Source: Alphaproteobacteria bacterium
GTDB taxonomy: Bacteria > Pseudomonadota > Alphaproteobacteria > Rhodobacterales > Rhodobacteraceae
Reading direction: 5' to 3'
Assembly: GCA_030428025.1 (NCBI GenBank)
Contig: JAUIBJ010000219.1
Location: 1 to 6,500 of the forward strand
DNA length: 6,500 nt
This document shows, piece by piece, positions 1 through 4,631 of the stretch. Position numbers and translations under genes: made by a program. Below the pieces are notes generated by a model. That model saw nothing but the letters and a program-made list of their open reading frames with translations. It did not search any database and had not been told where the DNA came from. Every line of letters starts with the position of its first letter. The stretch's first letter is position 1.

Positions 1-896
1 CGCTCCGCCAGCCCGACGCCGCAATGAGCCGCGATGAATGGATGGCGGCGGCGGAAAGCTACGACGTGATCATGCCCACCGTGTCCGACAAGATCCCGGC
101 CGAATTCTATCCGGCCGCCAAGGGCAAGGTGCGGATCATGGCCAATTACGGCGTGGGCTTCAACCATATCGACATCGACGCCGCGCGCGAGAACGGCATC
201 GCGGTGACAAACACGCCCGAGGTGCTGACCGACTGCACCGCCGATCTGGCGATGGGGCTTCTGCTGGCCGCCGCCCGCCGCATCGGCGAGGGCGAGCGCG
301 AGACCCGCGCCGGCAACTGGACCGGCTGGCGCCCCACGCACATGATCGGCAAGAAGGTCTCGGGTGCCACCATCGGCATCGTCGGCTTCGGCCGCATCGG
401 CCAGGCGATGGCACGCCGCGCCCATGGCGGCTTCGGCATGCGGGTGGTGTTTCAGGATGCCTGGGACGTGCCAGACGAGATCAAGCAGGCCAACGGCCAG
501 GCCGAACAGCTGGACAGCATCGAGGCGGTCGCGGCGGAGGCGGACTTTCTGTCGCTCCACTGCCCCGGCGGGGCCGACACCTTCAAGCTGATCAATGCCG
601 ATGTGTTCGCCGCGCTCAAACCCGGCGCCATTCTGGTCAACACCGCCCGGGGCGACGTGGTGGACGAGGACGCACTTTTTCACGCGCTCGACAGCGGCAG
701 GCTGACCGCCGCCGGGCTCGATGTCTATATGGGCGAACCGGCGCTCGACCCGCGCTTCCTCAAATACGAGAACATCGTGCTGGCGCCGCATCTGGGCTCG
801 GCCACCGACGGCACCCGCGCCGCGATGGGGCACCGCGCCATCGACAATCTCAAGGCGTTTCTCGACGGTCAGACGCCCGGCGATCTGGTGACGTAA
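1..896 (+). CDS. 2-hydroxyacid dehydrogenase, glyoxylate/hydroxypyruvate reductase type (5'-truncated)
   Basis: Partial gene: the frame is open to the left edge (first full codon at position 3) and ends with TAA at 894-896, so the start codon is outside. The ATG at 24 is internal, since residues before it (LRQPDAA) read on as protein. Family features, numbered from that ATG: the Rossmann NAD-binding loop GFGRIG at 121-126, and the catalytic triad R209 (NTARG), E238 (GEP) and H256 (APHLGS). Their 29- and 18-residue spacing is typical of D-isomer-specific 2-hydroxyacid dehydrogenases. D145, at the end of the second Rossmann strand (VVFQD), suggests NADH over NADPH preference. Cytosolic enzyme, expected to reduce glyoxylate or hydroxypyruvate to glycolate or D-glycerate. 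Lying 630 bp upstream of malyl-CoA lyase and malate-CoA ligase genes, it may be the serine-cycle hydroxypyruvate reductase; that is inference, because the family is broad and exact substrates cannot be read from sequence. Family assignment is secure, substrate is not. Confidence 0.9.
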   Translation, partial: LRQPDAAMSRDEWMAAAESYDVIMPTVSDKIPAEFYPAAKGKVRIMANYGVGFNHIDIDAARENGIAVTNTPEVLTDCTADLAMGLLLAAARRIGEGERETRAGNWTGWRPTHMIGKKVSGATIGIVGFGRIGQAMARRAHGGFGMRVVFQDAWDVPDEIKQANGQAEQLDSIEAVAAEADFLSLHCPGGADTFKLINADVFAALKPGAILVNTARGDVVDEDALFHALDSGRLTAAGLDVYMGEPALDPRFLKYENIVLAPHLGSATDGTRAAMGHRAIDNLKAFLDGQTPGDLVT

Positions 897-925
897 ACCG
901 TCTGTTAACCAGGATTGAGACAGAG

Positions 926-951
926 TCGGGCCATGAGCGATCATGGCCCGA
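926..951 (+). terminator. Strong hairpin, likely terminator of the dehydrogenase gene
   Basis: A perfect 11-bp stem (926-936 with 941-951) is closed by the tetraloop GCGA, which fits the stable GNRA class. It lies 29 nt after the dehydrogenase stop codon and is followed by TTTCGTC, a short, impure T tract. This suits an intrinsic terminator with a weak U tail. The ATG at 933 of the small downstream ORF is inside the 5' arm, so the hairpin could alternatively, or also, mask that start codon. The structure is seen directly; its function is inferred. Confidence 0.6.
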
Positions 952-1160
952 TTTCGTCTGAACTCTTCATGGCCGACCTGTTCCGGTCGAAAGCCGCCCG
1001 CGATGGGCGAGTGATCCGCCGCAGCCTTCGCGATATCGAACGGTATGTCGGCCGACACCGGTTTTTCAACAAGCTTGACCGCCGCGGCTTCCAGGCCATC
1101 GAGAATGCCGGCCAGATTGTCATCTTCTGCAACCGCGAACCGATTCGGCGGGTCGTGTAG
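933..1160 (+). CDS. Small basic conserved-type hypothetical protein
   Basis: A 75-residue ORF ending in TAG at 1158-1160. It is rich in Arg and Lys (for example RVIRRSLRDIERYVGRHR, residues 26-43) and ends in a hydrophobic stretch with one Cys (GQIVIFCNREPIRRVV). There is no signal peptide, no membrane segment and no motif I can assign to a function. From memory, short proteins with the pattern RR-x2-RD-x9-F ... RRGF-x3-EN-GQ-VIFCN recur in Rhodobacteraceae, and some carry the automatic label 'phosphoribosylanthranilate isomerase'. At 75 residues it is far too short for that TIM-barrel enzyme, so I do not use the label. The start is uncertain. ATG 933 has no clear Shine-Dalgarno and sits inside a hairpin stem; the in-frame ATG 969 (MADLF, 63 residues) also lacks one; TTG 915 is possible but weaker. 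I chose 933 because it keeps residues ahead of the LF-containing segment. The palindrome cluster abuts its stop codon. Confidence 0.6.
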   Translation: MSDHGPISSELFMADLFRSKAARDGRVIRRSLRDIERYVGRHRFFNKLDRRGFQAIENAGQIVIFCNREPIRRVV

Positions 1161-1285
1161 CCGTTTTCTTCGAAGAAAACGGCCCGGAAACTTCCAAGTT
1201 TCCGGTTGCGCGCGCACCGCCACCCGCCACGCGACTCACCCGGAAAGTTCGAACTTTCCGGGCCGGAACTTTCCAAAATTCCGGC
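1160..1285. repeat. Cluster of four 22-nt palindromes in two tandem doublets
   Basis: Four elements share the frame CCG-N5-TTCSAA-N5-CGG (S = G or C): 1161-1182, 1184-1205, 1240-1261 and 1263-1284. The first and third have TTCGAA centres and are perfect palindromes that extend to 24 nt (1160-1183 and 1239-1262). The second and fourth have TTCCAA centres. The second pairs perfectly around its central CC; the fourth has one C/A mismatch (1269 with 1278). The arrangement is regular: each TTCGAA element is followed after exactly 1 nt by a TTCCAA element, giving two 45-nt doublets whose starts are 79 bp apart. The first element overlaps the last base of the small gene's stop codon. The elements resemble extragenic palindromes (REP/BIME-like) in size and placement. 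They may end or stabilise transcripts of the upstream gene, although no T tract follows any of them. Confidence 0.85.
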
Positions 1286-1454
1286 GCCGATGCGCACCTG
1301 CGTTTCCTATCGTAAACAATTGTTTTCCTTGCGCTTCTCTGCACCGCAGCGACGGCATTCCAATGCATCCCGCAAGGGGTCGTCCGGGTAGTCACCCCCT
1401 ACCCGTTCAGGCCCCTGACCCCTCCCCGCGTCCGCTTTGTTACCCGCAGGGAAG

Positions 1455-1481
1455 TGTCGCGCAGTCCCCATCCGCGCGACA
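1455..1481 (+). promoter_or_regulatory. 8-bp inverted repeat in the mclA leader
   Basis: TGTCGCGC at 1455-1462 pairs perfectly with GCGCGACA at 1474-1481 around an 11-nt loop, 44 nt before the mclA start codon. If transcribed it would form a stable GC-rich hairpin in the 5' untranslated region. As DNA it could be a dyad operator. No T tract follows, so it is not an intrinsic terminator. Confidence 0.4.
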
Positions 1482-1512
1482 ACGGATCCCAACGGACACC
1501 CACGTCCGCATC

Positions 1513-1520
1513 AGGAAGGA
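1513..1520 (+). promoter_or_regulatory. Ribosome binding site fixing the mclA start
   Basis: AGGAAGGA lies 5 nt before ATG 1526. The same frame is open upstream to ATG 1454, but that longer reading would add 24 residues of unconserved sequence and lacks a comparable site. Translation therefore most likely starts at 1526, where the family-like N-terminus (MSYTL) begins. Confidence 0.8.
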
Positions 1521-1525
1521 CAGAC

Positions 1526-2467
1526 ATGAGCTACACCCTGCACCCGCTGAAGAAACAACGCCTGCAACGGTCGGAACTGGCCGTGCCGGGCTCGAACCCG
1601 TCGATGATCGACAAGGCCGCCGACTCGGAGGTCGACTACATCTTCCTCGACCTCGAAGATGCCGTCGCCCCGCCCGAGAAGGTGCAGGCGCGCGCCAACA
1701 TCATCCAGGCGCTGAACGACATCGACTGGAAGGCCAAGGGCAAGACCATGTCGATCCGCATCAACGGGCTCGACACCCACTACATGTATCGCGACGTGGT
1801 CGAGATCGTCGAACAGGCGGGCCAGCATCTCGACACGATCCTGGTGCCCAAGGTGGGTGTGCCGGCCGACCTTTACACCGTCGAGACGATGGTCTCCCAG
1901 ATCGAGGAGGCCATGGGCTTCACCCACAGGATCGGGCTCGAGGCGCTGATCGAGACCGCGCTCGGCATGGCCAATGTCGAGGCCATCGCCGCCGCCCCCG
2001 GCCGGCTGGAGGCGCTTCATTTCGGCGTCGCCGACTATGCCGCCTCGAACCGCGCCCGCACGGTGGTGATCGGCGGGCTGAACCCCGACTATCCGGGCGA
2101 CCAGTGGCATTTCGCGCTGTCGCGGATGACCGTGGCCTGCCGCGCCTACGGGTTGCGCGCCATCGACGGGCCCTTCGGCGATTTCTCCGATCCCGACAGC
2201 TATGTGCTGGCCGCCAAGCGTGGTGCGGCCCTCGGGATCGAGGGAAAATGGGCCATCCATCCCAGTCAGATCGAACTGGCCAACCAGGTCTTCTCGCCGC
2301 CCGAGGCGGAAGTCACCAAGGCCCGCCGCATCATCGAGGAGCTGCGCAAGGCCGAGGCCGAGGGCCGCGGCGCGGCCAGCCTCGACGGCAAGATGATCGA
2401 CGCCGCCAGCGAGCGGATGGCCAACAACGTGATCACCGTCGCCGACGCGATCGCGGCGAAAGGATAA
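1526..2467 (+). CDS. mclA: L-malyl-CoA lyase (MclA type)
   Basis: A 313-residue member of the CitE-like lyase family (HpcH/HpaI aldolase superfamily). It cleaves L-malyl-CoA to acetyl-CoA and glyoxylate in the cytosol; relatives also act on beta-methylmalyl-CoA. Visible family segments: LDLEDAVAP at 41-49, R78 in SIRING, the presumed Mg ligands E143 (LIETALG) and D170 (FGVADYAAS), GPFGDFSDPD at 215-224 and KWAIHPSQI at 241-249. The opening SELAVPGSNP and the segment VACRAYGLR match, from memory, the Methylorubrum extorquens serine-cycle enzyme more closely than Rhodobacter sphaeroides Mcl1 of the ethylmalonyl-CoA pathway. The part after VIGGLNPDY (183-200) is about a dozen or more residues shorter than I recall in both enzymes. 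Only 14 nt separate it from mtkA, so they form one operon. Its co-transcription with malate-CoA ligase supports a malate-cleaving role. An ethylmalonyl-CoA pathway role is possible as well. Confidence 0.92.
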   Translation: MSYTLHPLKKQRLQRSELAVPGSNPSMIDKAADSEVDYIFLDLEDAVAPPEKVQARANIIQALNDIDWKAKGKTMSIRINGLDTHYMYRDVVEIVEQAGQHLDTILVPKVGVPADLYTVETMVSQIEEAMGFTHRIGLEALIETALGMANVEAIAAAPGRLEALHFGVADYAASNRARTVVIGGLNPDYPGDQWHFALSRMTVACRAYGLRAIDGPFGDFSDPDSYVLAAKRGAALGIEGKWAIHPSQIELANQVFSPPEAEVTKARRIIEELRKAEAEGRGAASLDGKMIDAASERMANNVITVADAIAAKG

Positions 2468-2481
2468 AAGGAGGTTCCGAC

Positions 2482-3666
2482 ATGGACATTCACGAATATC
2501 AGGCCAAGGAGATGCTCAAGCGCTTCGGCGTCAGTGTCCCTCGCGGCGGCATTGCCTATTCCCCCGAACAGGCGGTCTATCGCTGCTCGGAACTGTCGGG
2601 CGACAAATGGGTCGTCAAGGCCCAGATCCATTCCGGCGCCCGCGGGAAAGCGGGGGGCGTGCGCATCTGTGCCTCAGAGGAAGAGGTGGCCGACGCCGCC
2701 CAGTGGATGCTGGGCCGACGCCTTGTCACCCATCAGACCGGGCCGCAGGGCAAGCTGGTCAACCGCCTTTACATCGAGGAAGCCACCAATATCGCGCAGG
2801 AGATCTATCTGGGCTTCGTGATGGACCGCAAGCTCGAGCGCGTGGTGGTCGTGGCCTCGGCCCAGGGCGGGATGGAGATCGAGGAAATCTCGGCCAACGA
2901 GCCCGAGTCGATCATCCGGTCCGTGGTCGATCCCGCCGTCGGCATGCAGAACTTCCAGGCGCGCGAGATCGCCTTCCAGCTGGGGCTCGACCCCGCGCTG
3001 ATCCCGGCGGCCGTCAAGACGATCATGGGCTGCTACAACCTGATGAACGACACCGACGCCAACATGGTCGAGATCAACCCGCTGGTGGTGACCGCCGGAA
3101 ACGAGATCGTGGCGCTCGACGCCAAGCTCGCCTTCGACGACAACGCGCTTTTCCGCCATCCGGATATTTCCGAGCTGCGCGACAAGAGCCAGGAAGACCC
3201 GCGCGAGACCTATGCCGGCGACCGCGGCCTTTCCTATATCGGGCTCGAGGGCAAGATCGGCTGCATCGTCAACGGCGCGGGGCTGGCCATGGCCACGCTC
3301 GACATGATCAAGATGTCGGGTGGCGAACCGGCCAACTTCCTCGACGTGGGCGGCGGGGCGAGCCCCGAACGGGTGCTGATGTCGTTCAAGGCCGTGCTCA
3401 ACGACAAGAATGTCGAGGCGATCCTCGTCAACATCTTCGCCGGCATCAACCGTTGCGACTGGATCGCCGAGGGCGTGATCCGCGCGGTGCGCGAGCTTGA
3501 CCTGAAACTGCCGCTGGTGGTGCGCCTCTCGGGCACCAATGTGGAGGAAGGCAGAAAGCTCCTGGCCGAAAGCGGCCTCAACATCACCACCGCCAGCACC
3601 CTTGCCGAGGCCGCCGAAAAGGTCGTGGGCGAGTGGAAGGCGGCCCAAATGAAGGAGGCCTCGTAA
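2482..3666 (+). CDS. mtkA: Malate-CoA ligase (malate thiokinase), beta subunit
   Basis: A 394-residue ATP-grasp subunit of the succinyl-CoA synthetase superfamily. With MtkB it makes malyl-CoA from malate, ATP and CoA. Seen in order: the N-terminal ATP-grasp start MDIHEYQAKEML; nucleotide-binding KAQIHSGARGKAGG (46-59); the Mg/ATP segment MVEINPLVV (195-203, with E197 and N199) and D213 in ALDAK; then the C-terminal ligase domain with NGAGLAMATLDM (264-275) and NFLDVGGGAS (285-294). It is called MtkA rather than SucC because NIFAGINRCDW (317-327) matches the malate enzyme as I recall it, where SucC has NIFGGIVRCD, and because it sits directly after malyl-CoA lyase with no citric-acid-cycle genes around. 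The start is fixed by AAGGAGG (2468-2474), 7 nt before the ATG. The stop TAA shares its last base with the mtkB ATG. Length is normal for the family. Confidence 0.92.
   Translation: MDIHEYQAKEMLKRFGVSVPRGGIAYSPEQAVYRCSELSGDKWVVKAQIHSGARGKAGGVRICASEEEVADAAQWMLGRRLVTHQTGPQGKLVNRLYIEEATNIAQEIYLGFVMDRKLERVVVVASAQGGMEIEEISANEPESIIRSVVDPAVGMQNFQAREIAFQLGLDPALIPAAVKTIMGCYNLMNDTDANMVEINPLVVTAGNEIVALDAKLAFDDNALFRHPDISELRDKSQEDPRETYAGDRGLSYIGLEGKIGCIVNGAGLAMATLDMIKMSGGEPANFLDVGGGASPERVLMSFKAVLNDKNVEAILVNIFAGINRCDWIAEGVIRAVRELDLKLPLVVRLSGTNVEEGRKLLAESGLNITTASTLAEAAEKVVGEWKAAQMKEAS
3652..3658 (+). promoter_or_regulatory. Ribosome binding site of mtkB, inside the end of mtkA
   Basis: A perfect AAGGAGG lies 7 nt before ATG 3666, within the last codons of mtkA. 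It decides for the start at 3666 over an in-frame upstream start at 3633 that would add 11 residues (MEGGPNEGGLV) made of the ribosome-binding region itself. With the one-base TAATG overlap, this predicts coupled, near-equal synthesis of the two subunits. Confidence 0.85.
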
Positions 3667-4547
3667 TGGCCATTCTCATCGACAGCACCACCCGCGTTCT
3701 GGTCACCGGCATCACCGGCCGGATCGGCAGCTTTCACGCCCAGGACATGATCAAGCACGGCACCAACGTGGTGGGCGGCGTTACCCCCGGCAAGGGCGGC
3801 ACAACCCATCTGGACCTGCCGGTCTTCAACACCGTCAAGGGCGCGGTGGCCGAAACCGGCGCCGATCTGGTGGTCAGCTTCGTGCCCCCGCCCTTCGCCG
3901 CCGATTCGATCATGGAAGCCGCGGATGCGGGCATCAAGACCTGCGTCTGCATCGCAGACGGCATCCCGGCGCAGGACATGATCAAGGTCAAGCGCTACAT
4001 GCGCCGCTACAAGGAAGACCGGCGGATGCGCCTGATCGGGCCCAACTGCGCGGGCATCATCACGCCGGGCCAGGCCTTTGCCGGGCTGATGCCGCCGCAT
4101 ATCTACAAGCCCGGCCGCGTCGGCATCGTCGGGCGCTCGGGCACGCTGGGCTACGAGGCGGCAAGCCAGATGTCGGAGCGCGGCATCGGTGTGTCGTCCT
4201 CGATCGGAATTGGCGGCGACCCGATCAACGGGTCGAGCTTCAAGGACATCCTGGAACTCTTTGAAAACGATCCGGAAACTGATGCCGTGGTGCTGGTGGG
4301 CGAGATCGGCGGGCCGCAGGAGGCGGAGGCCGCGGAATACATCCGCGACCACATGAAGAAACCGGTCGCGGCCTATATCGCCGGCCTTTCGGCGCCCAAG
4401 GGCCGCCGCATGGGCCATGCAGGCGCCATCGTCTCGGCCTTCGGCGAATCCGCACAGGAAAAGGTCGACATCCTCAAGGAGGCGGGCGTGACCATTGTCC
4501 CCACGCCCTCTTCCTTCGGCGAGGTTGTCGAGAAGATGGTCGCCTGA
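3666..4547 (+). CDS. mtkB: Malate-CoA ligase (malate thiokinase), alpha subunit
   Basis: A 293-residue SucD-like subunit carrying CoA binding and the phosphohistidine. Seen: the CoA-binding Rossmann part with GITGRIGSFH (15-24) and VVGGVTPGKGGTTH (35-48); GPNCAG (125-130); GRSGTLGYE (156-164) opening the ligase domain; and the active-site histidine H251 in GRRMGHAGAI (246-255), which is phosphorylated during catalysis in this superfamily. It is called MtkB rather than SucD because of GIGGDPINGSSF (181-192) and GEIGGPQEAEA (212-222). As recalled, E. coli SucD has DPIPGSNF and EIGGSAEEEA there, while the methylotroph malate enzyme shares the forms seen here. It overlaps mtkA by one base and is the last gene of the operon, with a terminator starting 31 nt downstream. 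One small oddity is the RI pair in the CoA loop GITGRIG, where relatives I recall have SQ or DK. Confidence 0.92.
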   Translation: MAILIDSTTRVLVTGITGRIGSFHAQDMIKHGTNVVGGVTPGKGGTTHLDLPVFNTVKGAVAETGADLVVSFVPPPFAADSIMEAADAGIKTCVCIADGIPAQDMIKVKRYMRRYKEDRRMRLIGPNCAGIITPGQAFAGLMPPHIYKPGRVGIVGRSGTLGYEAASQMSERGIGVSSSIGIGGDPINGSSFKDILELFENDPETDAVVLVGEIGGPQEAEAAEYIRDHMKKPVAAYIAGLSAPKGRRMGHAGAIVSAFGESAQEKVDILKEAGVTIVPTPSSFGEVVEKMVA

Positions 4548-4578
4548 CCCATCCCAGACAGGAAGGCACCATTCCCAG

Positions 4579-4610
4579 CCCCGGCGCAGATCCCCTGCGC
4601 CGGGGTTTTT
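4579..4610 (+). terminator. Rho-independent terminator of the mclA-mtkAB operon
   Basis: A perfect 11-bp GC-rich stem (CCCCGGCGCAG at 4579-4589 with 4595-4605) and a 5-nt loop are followed at once by TTTTT (4606-4610). It lies 31 nt after the mtkB stop codon and points in the operon's direction. On the minus strand the stem is not followed by a T run, so it should act mainly on the plus-strand transcript and insulate it from the convergent carboxypeptidase gene. Confidence 0.95.
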
Positions 4611-4631
4611 CGCCTCGCCGTAGGCCGGGCT

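Larger units (their letters stand above)
1286..1525 (+). promoter_or_regulatory. Leader/promoter region of the mclA-mtkAB operon
   Basis: This is the non-coding remainder of the 365-bp gap and must contain the operon promoter unless transcription reads through from upstream. I see no convincing -35/-10 pair. Structures seen: a 12-nt AT-rich palindrome AAACAATTGTTT at 1314-1325; a 7-bp inverted repeat CGGGTAG/CTACCCG at 1385-1391 and 1399-1405; an 8-bp inverted repeat TGTCGCGC/GCGCGACA at 1455-1462 and 1474-1481; a 5-bp one at 1493-1497 and 1504-1508; and the hexamer AACGGA repeated with a 10-nt period at 1481 and 1491. The AT-rich palindrome is the best candidate operator in otherwise GC-rich DNA. 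Serine-cycle operons in methylobacteria are controlled by the LysR-type regulator QscR, but I cannot identify its site here. Confidence 0.45.

Noticed and set aside
1160..1285. A CRISPR array
   Set aside because: There are only four short elements with 1-nt and 34-nt gaps, each a palindrome with variable arms, and no cas genes. This is not repeat-spacer architecture.
1314..1352. A sigma-70 promoter with TTGTTT (1320-1325) or TTGCGC (1329-1334) as -35
   Set aside because: No acceptable -10 hexamer lies 16-18 bp downstream of either.
2674..3648. Long minus-strand open frame opposite mtkA (324 codons), and similar ones at 1511-2260 and 3234-4418
   Set aside because: Their composition (abundant His, Asp, Arg, Gly, Val) is typical of antisense readings of GC-rich genes, no family motif is visible, and the plus-strand genes are unmistakable.
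1045..3666. A single 873-codon open frame running through the leader and mclA into mtkA
   Set aside because: Its first part is an out-of-frame reading of the leader and of mclA, rich in Arg, Pro and Gly as expected for a shifted GC-rich frame. The real protein in this frame begins at ATG 2482 behind a perfect ribosome binding site.
2482..4547. Succinyl-CoA synthetase (sucCD)
   Set aside because: The general fold is the same, but NIFAGINRCDW in the beta subunit, DPINGSSF and GGPQEAEA in the alpha subunit, and direct linkage to malyl-CoA lyase favour malate-CoA ligase.
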